Made by a program: the position numbers and the translations under genes. DNA of 64,000 nt from positions 1 through 64,000 of the forward strand of contig JBHELB010000008.1 of NCBI GenBank assembly GCA_041859045.1, written 5' to 3'. Shown here piece by piece: positions 52,364 through 61,385 of the stretch (the stretch's first letter is position 1; each line of letters begins with the position of its first letter). The notes under the pieces are model-generated. The model saw only the letters and a list, made by a program, of their open reading frames with translations. It made no database searches and was not told where the DNA came from. This stretch comes from JBHELB01 sp041859045 (GTDB lineage Bacteria > Hydrogenedentota > Hydrogenedentia > Hydrogenedentales > SLHB01).

Positions 52364-53197
52364 TTACTGCATGGTGGTGTTTAGACGCGAAAGAGTTATG
52401 TCGTAGGAATCCTGCATTACCAGAAAATCGACCGTCCCAAAATCGCCATCCAGCGCGGGGCCCGACGCCACGAGTGCCCCCAGGCGGACATACGTGCGGA
52501 ACAGTTTGGGCAGGCGAAGCTCGTGCTCGACGCGGTCTGGCTGGGGTCCACAAGAAAATGCCGGGCGCGCTTCGGCATAGAAATCCGGGTGGAGAAGGCC
52601 CGCGTTTCGGATGGTTTTCATCGCGCGCCAGCCGTCCATCGGATCGGTCGTCGTCAATGAGCAGCAGCCAAACAGATACCGTTTGTTATGCAGGCGCATG
52701 AACTCCGCCATCCCTCGCCACAACAGCAACAACGCGCTCATGCAGCGATGCTCTGGCGCCAGGCAGGCTCGGCCACATTCCACACCGAGACGGACGTACG
52801 GATTCTGGGTATCGAGCGAGTATTCCTGCGCCGTGTAGAGTCCGCCGTGCGCCAGCGCGTGATCCACGGTCTGCAAACGATAGGTGCCCGCGATTTCGCC
52901 CGTGGCGCGTTCCATCACCAAGAGATGCGCCATCTGTTCGTCGAAGGCGTCCCGATCCAGGCCTTCGATGGCCGAACTCGACAACCCCTCGCCCAGTTCA
53001 AGATTGAACACCCGGTAACGCAGACGCAACGCGGCATCCACAGCGCGCGGAGACACCGCAAACCCCGTCACATAGACGGAGTTCGCCGTGTCGGGCAACG
53101 CCAGAATATCCTCGGGCCCCTCATAGCCCCAAAGATCGCCGACCTGTTCAAGCGGGCCGATGCGTAAAGAACCGGTTTCTGTGGTCACGCGTACCAT
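52364..53197 (-). CDS. OlsB-like N-acyltransferase (GNAT, ornithine lipid type)
   Basis: 277 residues behind AAGGAA. The stretch from YVTGFAVSPRAVDAALRLRYRVFNLELGEG through DEQMAHLLVMERATGEIAGTYRL, VECGRACLAPEHR and YLFGCCSLTTTDP matches the Acetyltransf_5/OlsB family that links a 3-hydroxy fatty acid to the alpha-amino group of ornithine. With the PlsC-like gene it would make a phosphorus-free ornithine lipid. The membrane enzyme gene cluster just to the right also points to lipid work. Confidence 0.82.
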   Translation of the reverse strand: MVRVTTETGSLRIGPLEQVGDLWGYEGPEDILALPDTANSVYVTGFAVSPRAVDAALRLRYRVFNLELGEGLSSSAIEGLDRDAFDEQMAHLLVMERATGEIAGTYRLQTVDHALAHGGLYTAQEYSLDTQNPYVRLGVECGRACLAPEHRCMSALLLLWRGMAEFMRLHNKRYLFGCCSLTTTDPMDGWRAMKTIRNAGLLHPDFYAEARPAFSCGPQPDRVEHELRLPKLFRTYVRLGALVASGPALDGDFGTVDFLVMQDSYDITLSRLNTTMQ

Positions 53198-53385
53198 AAG
53201 CGTTCCTTCCGGCTGAGTTCGCTGTTCCCGTGAGCAGAACCTCTCCCGTGTGACATGATAGCAAAGTCTTGTTAGGAAATGGTGAGAAATTGGGAGGACC
53301 TTTTCTCTTGTCCGTGACGTCTTTATAATGCCGTGTCGGTAAATGAGTTGCGCCAGTATGCCTGCGACAGGGGAAAGGGCGGATG

Positions 53386-54004
53386 ATGCCTATTCGTATC
53401 TTGCTTTCAGGAGTCCTGGCCCTGTGTTTTCTGTCCGTCCCCACCGCGAAAGGCGACGAGCCCTCGTTCGGCTGGGCCTACACGCATCTGGACGGTGACC
53501 GTCAAGGGCGATGTGGACATCGTGGCGGGCATGCGCGAGCAAGGATTGTACGCGCATAGCCGCGACGGCGGTTTTGGAGATCGGCTCGCAGTGGCGCGGA
53601 TTGCGTATGAGATTCGTTCGGAAGCGACCAAACAGGCGCGAACCTACGCCAGTTTTGATTTCAAGCGGATGGCCATCAAGGACTCCTATACCCAATCGGA
53701 CTTCAACACGGAACAGACCAAGGTGTTGTACAAACACGCTGCCTTGTTCGACCCCGAAAAACGCAGTGGAAACAAGACGCCGACCTACTACGCCATTACC
53801 CAGTGTCCGCAAGGCGCGCCACCGCGCGAACTGAAACCTGAGTTCGCCCAAAACGCATGGCGCACCGCCGAACTCGGAGCCGACGGCAAGCCGCTCTTCC
53901 CCGACGGCGCGTATGAGGTAGTGGTGACCGCGTGGGATTTTGGCGGGCGCTCCGCTTCCGCCAGCACGCGCGTCGAGGTCAAAAACAGCATAGCAAGCAA
54001 ATAG
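53386..54004 (+). pseudogene. Secreted protein interrupted by a frameshift
   Basis: From ATG 53386 (AGGGGAAAGGGCGG upstream) a signal peptide is read (MPIRILLSGVLALCFLSV...), but this frame stops near 53560. The continuing frame, TVKGDVDIVAGMREQGLY and so on to 54004, lacks its own signal peptide or start site. Joining them needs one base removed near 53480-53490 (…YTH-WTVTVKG…). The joined protein would be about 205 residues, ending in a beta domain (DGAYEVVVTAWDFGGRSAS). Either a recent inactivation or a sequencing error; family unknown. A TATAAT lies at 53324-53329. Confidence 0.6.
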
Positions 54005-54067
54005 AACTCTTATTACAAATCGCCGTTGTTGAAACGCGGCCCCGATTCGCGGCACGCTCATGACACG

Positions 54068-57043
54068 ATGCGTATTCGCTCAAAACAAGGGATCGCGTTC
54101 CTGCTGAAGGCAGCCGTGACGGCGCTGCTGTTCGCGCTGTTGTTCGCGCCGGAGCGCCTGGGGCTGCGCGCGGACTTCTGGGGCGCGGAACTACGGCCTG
54201 ATGCGCTATGGAATATCCTGCGCGATGTCGACGCGCGACATCTTGCGTGGTGGCTGGCGGCAGCGGCAGGAGTCAAGTGTTGCGGCATGCTGGCGGGCAC
54301 GTTGCGGTGGAGTCTACTCCTGCGCGGGCAAGCGATCCGGTTGCCGTTTTGGTCGCTCTTTCAAAGTTGGCTCGTGGGGCGCTTCATCGGCATTGCCATG
54401 CCGGGCACGCTGGGCCTCGACGGCTACCGGCTCTACGACTCCGGCCGCCGGAGCGGACGCTGGGTGAGTTGCGCGGCAGTCATCGGCGTCGAGAAACTCA
54501 CGGGCTTCATCGCGCTGACGACGCTGGTGTTGCTCACCTTGCCGCTGGGACGCGACCTCATTCAGTTCAAACCTGCGGTCCTCGCCGTCACGCTGCTCGC
54601 GCTTGGCGTCGTGCTTGCGGTCGCGCTCTCGCTGTTGCTCACGCCGCATGCGCTGCGCATTCTGGCTGCGATCCTGCCCGCGCCGGGGCGTCTGCGTGGC
54701 ATCCTGGACCGCGTCGCGGCGTCGCTGGGCGCGTACAGCGGGCAGCGCACACTCTTGCTCGCGGCGCTGGGACTGGGTGTGGCCGTGCACGCCGCCACCT
54801 GCCTCATGTACTTCTGCACGATGTCCGCAATTCGCGCGCCGCAGACCAGCCTCGGCGACATCCTGTTCACCAGCCCGCTCATGATCTGGGGCACGGTGTT
54901 GGGGCCATCCGTTGGCGGCGAGGGCATTCGCGAAGCGGTGTTCACGCGCGTGCTTGGGGCGCAAAGCGGCGTGCCGCATGCTTTCCTCATGGCGCACCTC
55001 GGTTGGTGGACGGGCGAGGTTGTGCCCTTTCTGATGGGCGCGGCGGTGTTCGCGTTCCGCCGCAACAGGGAACGCCTCGCGCCGCTTCCGGAACTGCACG
55101 AACCGGAACCGTTGTCTGTCGAACACGTGCGACGCTATCGCCGCCACGTCATTGACGCGCTATGCGCGGGCGCATCGGCGGGACTCTGTGTTGGGGTCGT
55201 CGTGGCGCTCGGCGAAGCCGCATGGCTGACGCGTATCTTGCCCAGGATGGCCGAGTACTGGCTTTGGCTGTGGGGACCGGCGTTCTATGGAACCGTCTTC
55301 GCACTAGGAGGAGTGGGACTCGCAGGGGCGCTCGGCTTTGCCACGCTACTTCGCGGACGCGCACTGCGCAAGGATCGCTTCTTTGGGCTCAACACGGGCC
55401 TGTTACTCGCGCTGGGTATCGTTGCGATCGGACTCTTCCGTTATTACCGGGATATTCTAGGCAAACACGCGATGGTTCCCGCCGAAGGCGCGGCGGTTCT
55501 CCTCACGGCGGCAATGCTCGGCGTCACTGCCGCATGGCTTTCTGCGCAGGCATATCGCCGCATGCGTCTCACGCGCGGCACGTTGGCTGTTGCGGCGGCC
55601 GGTTTTTGGGTCGTGGTGTGCGCAGCGGGCGCACTAATCCCTCCATTCTTCCACGTCCCTCCCACCGCGTCTACGTCCGTCGCTGCGTCTGCCGCCCCGA
55701 GCGCGCCCAACATCATTTTCATCGCACTCGACGCCTGCCGAGCCGACGCGATCTCGCTGTTTTCACAAAACGCGGCCGCGCACACGCCCAATCTGGAACA
55801 CTTGGCCCGCGACGGCGTCACCTTCACCAACGCCTTTGCCCAAGCGCCGTGGACCAAACCTTCATTCGCCACTGTATTCACCGGATTACCGCCCAATGAG
55901 CACGGCGCCACGTCGCAGAACGCCCGCATCGCGGTCGGTGCGCCGCGGCTCGCAGCGTTGCTGGCAGAACAGGGCTACACCACGTGGGGACTCGCCAATA
56001 ACCCGAACCTTCGTTCCGCCTATGGATTTGAGCAGGGTTTCGCTCAGTATATCGAGCTCGAGCCAGAGCGCTACTTTGGGGCATCGTCGTCGGCCGCACA
56101 AATGGTTCTCTACGAAGTCTTGCGGCGCGCACATCACCAGCTCGAAGCCTTCTTGCGCGGCGGATACCTGCGCGCGACGGACTTCTACCAGCCCGCGGAT
56201 ATCGTTACGCAGCAGGGACTCGCGTTGATCGAGGCGCGTGCGGAAGCACTCCCCCGAAACCCCTTCTTTCTTTTTCTTCACTACATGGACACCCATGACC
56301 CATTCATGGATCACGAGCGCCCCGGGGTGGGATACGCCCGCGTGCGCCTGGGCGAACCGGATCCCCAGAAGTATTTGAAACCTATGCAACACGCCTACCG
56401 TTCGGAACTGGAGTATTTTGACGCGGAACTGGGCGGATTGCTCGACGGCCTTGCGCGCCTGGACGTGTACGACGACAGCCTGATCGTGTTCTTTTCGGAT
56501 CACGGCGAGGAATTTTTCGATCACAACGGCTGGTGGCACGGACGCACGCTTTACGACGAAGTGCTCCATGTGCCGCTAATCGTCAAGGCCCCCAAACGCC
56601 TGCGCGCGGGCGAACAAATGGAAGGACTCGTGCAACTGCTCGATCTCGCGCCAACGGCTCTGGCTTGGGCCGCATGCCCACAGCCCAGCGCGATGCGCGG
56701 GTTGCCGCTGATTACCCCGGACGGTGCCCTTACGCCGGGACACGCTCGCATTTATGCCGAGAACGACTTCGAAGGCAACGAACTGCGCGGCGTGCGGACG
56801 CCCACGGAGAAATTGGTGCTTGCCAATCCCGGAAACCCGCGCGGCGTGCCCGAGCGGGCCTTGTTCGATCTTGTGAATGACCCGACAGAGCGCACGAACA
56901 TCGTCGATTCAACCACGGCCCGCGCCGAAGAACTTGAGACCTTACTCAAATCACCACAAGAAGGCGCTACGCCGCCCCCTGCGCCGGCGGCCCCCCTTGC
57001 CCCCGCCGCTCGTGAGCAACTGAAGTCGCTGGGGTACCTCTAA
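54068..57043 (+). CDS. MprF-like membrane domain fused to alkaline-phosphatase-superfamily domain
   Basis: 991 residues from ATG 54068 (no strong ribosome site; a TTG at 54026 is the only earlier start). Residues 1-~310 match the LPG_synthase_TM/flippase-type domain: GTLGLDGYRLYDSGRRSGR, then GPSVGGEGIREAVF. Further helices span ~340-530. From ~548 the periplasmic domain reads PNIIFIALDACRAD, PWTKPSFATVFTG, FFSDHGEEF and HGRTLYDE, the metal and nucleophile sites of the sulfatase/phosphatase superfamily. The nucleophile position is Thr596, as in LtaS and phosphoethanolamine transferases, not Cys/Ser of formylglycine sulfatases. Likely an envelope lipid or glycan modifying enzyme. Confidence 0.8.
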   Translation: MRIRSKQGIAFLLKAAVTALLFALLFAPERLGLRADFWGAELRPDALWNILRDVDARHLAWWLAAAAGVKCCGMLAGTLRWSLLLRGQAIRLPFWSLFQSWLVGRFIGIAMPGTLGLDGYRLYDSGRRSGRWVSCAAVIGVEKLTGFIALTTLVLLTLPLGRDLIQFKPAVLAVTLLALGVVLAVALSLLLTPHALRILAAILPAPGRLRGILDRVAASLGAYSGQRTLLLAALGLGVAVHAATCLMYFCTMSAIRAPQTSLGDILFTSPLMIWGTVLGPSVGGEGIREAVFTRVLGAQSGVPHAFLMAHLGWWTGEVVPFLMGAAVFAFRRNRERLAPLPELHEPEPLSVEHVRRYRRHVIDALCAGASAGLCVGVVVALGEAAWLTRILPRMAEYWLWLWGPAFYGTVFALGGVGLAGALGFATLLRGRALRKDRFFGLNTGLLLALGIVAIGLFRYYRDILGKHAMVPAEGAAVLLTAAMLGVTAAWLSAQAYRRMRLTRGTLAVAAAGFWVVVCAAGALIPPFFHVPPTASTSVAASAAPSAPNIIFIALDACRADAISLFSQNAAAHTPNLEHLARDGVTFTNAFAQAPWTKPSFATVFTGLPPNEHGATSQNARIAVGAPRLAALLAEQGYTTWGLANNPNLRSAYGFEQGFAQYIELEPERYFGASSSAAQMVLYEVLRRAHHQLEAFLRGGYLRATDFYQPADIVTQQGLALIEARAEALPRNPFFLFLHYMDTHDPFMDHERPGVGYARVRLGEPDPQKYLKPMQHAYRSELEYFDAELGGLLDGLARLDVYDDSLIVFFSDHGEEFFDHNGWWHGRTLYDEVLHVPLIVKAPKRLRAGEQMEGLVQLLDLAPTALAWAACPQPSAMRGLPLITPDGALTPGHARIYAENDFEGNELRGVRTPTEKLVLANPGNPRGVPERALFDLVNDPTERTNIVDSTTARAEELETLLKSPQEGATPPPAPAAPLAPAAREQLKSLGYL

Positions 57044-57051
57044 CCCTGCCG

Positions 57052-57426
57052 TCAACGCCACGGCACGCGCGCCTTCCAGGCCCAGCGAAACAGCGCAAGC
57101 TGTATCAAGAGCGCACCGGTGGCGTCGGCGCACCAGTCAAAGAAGTCGCAGGTGCGCGGCGGGACAAAGTGTTGATGCAGTTCGTCGGTGATGCCGTAGA
57201 GCATCGCGAACAGCAGGGGCAGGTAGAACACCCGCCGCGCACTGCTTTTTCCAGAGCGGTGCATACCGACGCTCACCACCGCCGTGAGCCCGGCGTAGAG
57301 CAATGCGTGCGCGACTTTGTCGTCTCCCGGAAAGCGCTGAATAGGCGTGGGCGGTGCGGGACGTGAGGACAGCCAGAAAATACCCGCGCAGTAGCATACT
57401 GTGAGCACCCAGAAAGGCCAGCGCAT
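57052..57426 (-). CDS. VanZ-like family protein
   Basis: 124 residues from ATG 57426; the frame is open further back but overlaps the upstream gene. Small membrane protein with about four helices: MRWPFWVLTVCYCAGIFWLSS, then PGDDKVAHALLYAGL and YGITDELHQHFVPPRTCDFFDWCADATGALL, the VanZ signature (D-K-x-x-H, DE-x-HQ, D-x-x-N/A-D). In some bacteria it affects teicoplanin resistance, but most members have no known role. Starts 5 bases after the preceding minus gene ends. Confidence 0.9.
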   Translation of the reverse strand: MRWPFWVLTVCYCAGIFWLSSRPAPPTPIQRFPGDDKVAHALLYAGLTAVVSVGMHRSGKSSARRVFYLPLLFAMLYGITDELHQHFVPPRTCDFFDWCADATGALLIQLALFRWAWKARVPWR

Positions 57427-57431
57427 GCGAG

Positions 57432-59171
57432 TTACTCGGGTTCGTGCACGCGGACAAGTCCGCCCGCAGGGTTGTACTCGAAGCGATAGAGGCCGTTGGG
57501 CATCTGCAGGGAGATGACTAGACCGGGGGAAGGCGGCGGCGCGTTTCCTTCCGCGGACGGAAGTTGCGCCACGGTGGCGCGGGTAACGGGCGCGGAGGTA
57601 CGTGTCAGTTTGCCCTGTGCATCCATCTCGAACAGGGGCACGCTGGTGCCATCGGGGCCCGCGAGCAGATCGGCCATCAACAGAAGCGACTCCATCGGCT
57701 CGGGCACGTCGGCATGGGCGATATCGAGGGCCATGCGGAAGGCGCGCGGCGTATTGCCAAACCACAGCAGACCCAGCGCGGGCAGGAATTCGTCCGGATC
57801 TTTCACATAGACCGCAGGATCCACACTCTGCCGAAGATACCGCTCACGCACGGCCTTCGCGTTCGCGAGAATGTGTTCCCGCCGCGCACGCAGTTCGGGG
57901 CGTCGCTCGAACTGATCGCGCTGAATCGCGCGAACCAACTCCTGCGCCACCCGCGCGCCAAACAATGACACCTGCGGTTTGTCCGCTACGGCGCGATCGA
58001 GGAAAGTCATGAACTCGGTTTGCGGAGCAGTCTCATTGAGCGGAACGGCGCTAAGTTGGACGATAGGCCCCGCCGCCGCCAACCCCAGCGGCGCAGCATA
58101 GGGTTGCGGCGAGGACGGCAGGAGGTATGCGGGGATGTTTACGAGGTTGGGCGGGATACTTGCGAGAATCCCGTTCAAAACCTCCAAATGCTCGGCTGAC
58201 AACCCGCCGTTATCAAGAAGAAAACTCCCGCGTGCCTCCCAGAAATCCGCGGCGGCCTGGGGCAGTCCGAGCAATTGCGACACGGCCGTGCGCGCTGCAG
58301 GCGAACTGCCGCTGTAAGGCGCGAGCGCCAAGGCTATCTGCATGCCAAACTGCGCCGATTGAAACTGGGTAACCGGTGCAACGCCATGGACGGGTAGAAT
58401 CGGCGGAAATTTGCCGTTGAGTCCCTCCCGAAACGCCGAGAGAATGCCCTCGCGCGCATCGAGAGGTACCGTTTCGTGAACACGCAGTAACCATGCCGCC
58501 GCTTGCATCCCCGCGGCATAGGCCTCGTTCGCGGGGAGGTCCGGCGCGGAATAGAGCGTGTCATCGTCCAGCGTCATCGCCTGAACGACGCCTGCGGAGT
58601 CGGCGGATTGCCCCATCTCGCCCCCGCGCAACGCCCCGCGCCACACGGCCACCGCCGCGCCCGCGGCATCGGCCGCGCAGAATGCGGAGAGCGTGGCCAC
58701 GCGGCCGGTGGCGTCGCCCGCGCTACGAACGGCGTAGTCCCAATACTCCACCAGTGCCGAGGTGAACCGGGCCGGGCCAACATGGTCATGAAAAAATGCC
58801 TGCCACCGCGTCGCACCGACACGACTATCCACCAGCGCCGCGAGGACGAAGTTCGCTGCGGCAAGGTCTTGCCCACGCGATAATACCTGAACCGCCTGAT
58901 CGAGCTGCTGAGTCAGGGCGTCGTCGATATCCGCGGTGACCGTCCACCCCCGCCCCGGCGTGTTCGTCAGCGGCACTCCGGTAATCTGTGAAACGTCCTG
59001 CGAGGGGGCTTCGAGACCTGGTGCGTCCTCAGAGAATCCCGGCGCGTCCATCTTCCCAGAATCTTGCGCAAAGGTCGGGATTGAACTTGCCAAGACAAGG
59101 AGCATCATCCACATAGCCCCGCGTACCGCCGCGTGACCGTGTCGAAGCCGAGCATAGATTGAAGGTTGCAT
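57432..59171 (-). CDS. Secreted protein of unknown function
   Basis: 579 residues. A signal sequence (hydrophobic MWMMLLVLASSIPTFA at residues 20-35) indicates export; the start may be the first ATG (59171) or the one at 59114. The mature chain is mostly helical and Ala-rich (TPR-like in feel, but I could not assign repeats), with a beta end (SLQMPNGLYRFEYNPAGGLVRVHEPE). Followed by the VanZ-like gene with 5 bases between. Family not recognised. Confidence 0.6.
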   Translation of the reverse strand: MQPSIYARLRHGHAAVRGAMWMMLLVLASSIPTFAQDSGKMDAPGFSEDAPGLEAPSQDVSQITGVPLTNTPGRGWTVTADIDDALTQQLDQAVQVLSRGQDLAAANFVLAALVDSRVGATRWQAFFHDHVGPARFTSALVEYWDYAVRSAGDATGRVATLSAFCAADAAGAAVAVWRGALRGGEMGQSADSAGVVQAMTLDDDTLYSAPDLPANEAYAAGMQAAAWLLRVHETVPLDAREGILSAFREGLNGKFPPILPVHGVAPVTQFQSAQFGMQIALALAPYSGSSPAARTAVSQLLGLPQAAADFWEARGSFLLDNGGLSAEHLEVLNGILASIPPNLVNIPAYLLPSSPQPYAAPLGLAAAGPIVQLSAVPLNETAPQTEFMTFLDRAVADKPQVSLFGARVAQELVRAIQRDQFERRPELRARREHILANAKAVRERYLRQSVDPAVYVKDPDEFLPALGLLWFGNTPRAFRMALDIAHADVPEPMESLLLMADLLAGPDGTSVPLFEMDAQGKLTRTSAPVTRATVAQLPSAEGNAPPPSPGLVISLQMPNGLYRFEYNPAGGLVRVHEPE

Positions 59172-59472
59172 GGGGGGATTATCTCAAGAGTGGCGCTTTG
59201 GAGCAAGGAGACAAGCCTGGACGGGAAATTTTCGGCTATTTCCGGAGTTCGTTTTCGGGTACAATACGGAACGGAGGAAGGCGGAGAATGCGTTTGGATC
59301 CGGCGGGCGTTGGGTGTCGCCGGAAAGGGAAGGACTATATATTCGGCGGCCCGAAGTAATTTGTTGACGATACAGAGCATAACTTTAGCATTATCAATGC
59401 CGTATCGCAGTATTAACATTGACAAGTTCGGGCTTTTTCTGGTAAATTTCGGGTGGTGGACATGAGGGAAGA
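59172..59472. other. 301-bp divergent region before the pilus genes
   Basis: It is AT-richer than its surroundings, especially 59340-59450. It contains a plus-strand promoter candidate (59419-59447). A second TTGACG lies near 59363 without a well-spaced -10. No gene is supported. Confidence 0.45.
59419..59447 (+). promoter_or_regulatory. Candidate promoter of the pil operon
   Basis: TTGACA (59419-59424), 17-bp spacer, GTAAAT (59442-59447). It would leave a leader of only about 20 nt before the ATG at 59473. Confidence 0.4.
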
Positions 59473-61350
59473 ATGGCCGTGCAAGAGACCAAATTTACCC
59501 TGTTTGGGCAGCGGCTTGTGGAGCGTGGGGTTATTTCCCAACAGCAGCTCTCAGAGGCGATCCATAAGCAGCAGACGTCAATGCAGAACCGTCGACTGGG
59601 CGAGGTGTTGGTTCGGCTGGGGTACATCAGCAAGAATCACATCACCGAAGGCTTGGCGGACCAACTGGGGGTGCCGATTATTCACCTGGGGGATCACGAA
59701 ATCCCCGAGCGGGTTCGGAACCTGATTGAACCCACCATCGCGACGCTATACCGGGTAGTCCCGGTGTCGGAAGACGGCAACACCCTCGTTATCGCAACGG
59801 CCGACCCCACCAACATCAATCAAATCGACAACTTGGAACGCTTGCTCGACCGCCGCATCGAAACTCGCCTGGCGACTCCGCAAGACATCAGCCTCGCGCT
59901 CGGCAAATACTATGGCTTGGCCGACGCGACCGTCGAAACGATGCTGTCGACGATGAGTAGCGCCAGCACGATGAGCACGTTGAGCACGATGTCGAACGTC
60001 AGTTCGCTGGACTCCTCGTTGAGCAGCATCGGCAGTTTGTCTGCAAGCGATATCAGCATTACCAGCATGAGTCTGGACGGCATCGACTTCGACGCGTCCA
60101 AAGTTGGCTCGGTCAAGGGCGGAGACGACGACGACGACAGCGACAGCCCGGTCGTGAAGTATGTGATGAACATGATCCTGGAGGCGTTCCGCCTTCGGGC
60201 CAGTGATATTCACGTGGAACCGGGCAAAACGGACTTGAAAGTGCGTTACCGCATTGACGGCGTGTTGCACTTGATGCCGGTTCCCCCCAAACGGGCGCAG
60301 GCGTCGATTATTTCGCGCCTGAAGATCATGGCGGGAATGGATATTTCCGAGCGCCGGATTCCCCAGGACGGGCGCATCAAACTGCCCTTGGCGGGCAAGG
60401 TGGTGGACTTGCGCGTAAGCAGTCTGCCGGCTGTGCATGGCGAGAGCATCGTGATGCGTATCTTGGATAAGAGCGGCCTTTTCTTGGGCTTAGGGCAGTT
60501 GGGGTTCACCCCTGAGGATCAGAAGCGCTGGGAAGACTTGCTGGCGCAGGCGACGGGCGTGGTGTTGGTGACCGGGCCAACCGGTTCGGGCAAGACGACG
60601 ACGCTGTATGCCTCGCTGCACAAACTGAATCAGCCGGACGTGAAGTTAATCACCGTGGAAGACCCGGTGGAATATCAGTTGAACGGCATCAATCAGGTGC
60701 AGATCCAGCACGACATCGGCTGGAACTTCTCCCGGGCGTTGCGCGCCATTCTGCGCCAGGACCCGGACATCGTGATGGTCGGTGAAATCCGCGACGCCGA
60801 GACGGCGGAAATCGCGATCAAGGCGGCATTGACCGGTCACCTGGTGTTCTCGACGCTGCACACCAACGACGCGCCGAGCACGTTCCTGCGATTGGTGGAC
60901 GTGGGCGTGAAGCCCTTCCTGGTGGCGTCGGGCGTGCGCGCGATCCTGGGGCAACGCCTGGTGCGCGTGATTTGCAGCACGTGTAAAGAGGTGTACCGTC
61001 CGACAGACCTGGAGATCGAACAACTGGCGACGATGGGCGATCTCACCCAGATGGAGCTTTTCCACGGGCGCGGCTGTGACAACTGCAACCACACCGGGTA
61101 CCAGGGACGAATCGGCGTTTATGAACTGATGGTCAACAACGATCAGATTCGGTCGATGGTGATGGAAGGCGCGCCGGCGAGTCAGTTGCGGCGCGTGGCG
61201 CGGATGACCGGGATGTACACGATGCGCGAGGACGCCTGGAAGAAGGCGTTGAATGGCATCACGTCGCCGGAGGAAGTGATTCGAGTGACGCAACCCGACG
61301 AGCCGTTGGAGCGTCCGGCGGGGGTGGAGCCTGAGCCGCTGCCGGTGTAA
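59473..61350 (+). CDS. pilB: Type IV pilus assembly ATPase PilB (GspE family)
   Basis: 625 residues, GAGGG just upstream. N-terminal GspE/MshEN-like domain (LGEVLVRLGYISKNHITEGL; VVPVSEDGNTLVIATADPTN). Then an unusual linker of about 70 residues rich in Ser, Met, Thr and Asp (near 155-225). The ATPase has RASDIHVEP, Walker A GPTGSGKT near 370, EDPVEYQL, GEIRDAETAEIAIKAALTGHLV and a four-Cys zinc site (ICSTC, CDNCNHTGY). It powers pilus extension at the inner membrane. First gene of a pilB-pilT-gspE run. Confidence 0.95.
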   Translation: MAVQETKFTLFGQRLVERGVISQQQLSEAIHKQQTSMQNRRLGEVLVRLGYISKNHITEGLADQLGVPIIHLGDHEIPERVRNLIEPTIATLYRVVPVSEDGNTLVIATADPTNINQIDNLERLLDRRIETRLATPQDISLALGKYYGLADATVETMLSTMSSASTMSTLSTMSNVSSLDSSLSSIGSLSASDISITSMSLDGIDFDASKVGSVKGGDDDDDSDSPVVKYVMNMILEAFRLRASDIHVEPGKTDLKVRYRIDGVLHLMPVPPKRAQASIISRLKIMAGMDISERRIPQDGRIKLPLAGKVVDLRVSSLPAVHGESIVMRILDKSGLFLGLGQLGFTPEDQKRWEDLLAQATGVVLVTGPTGSGKTTTLYASLHKLNQPDVKLITVEDPVEYQLNGINQVQIQHDIGWNFSRALRAILRQDPDIVMVGEIRDAETAEIAIKAALTGHLVFSTLHTNDAPSTFLRLVDVGVKPFLVASGVRAILGQRLVRVICSTCKEVYRPTDLEIEQLATMGDLTQMELFHGRGCDNCNHTGYQGRIGVYELMVNNDQIRSMVMEGAPASQLRRVARMTGMYTMREDAWKKALNGITSPEEVIRVTQPDEPLERPAGVEPEPLPV

Positions 61351-61385
61351 CAGGGCGGCTTTAACGAGAAGGAGCGCGGTGTCGA

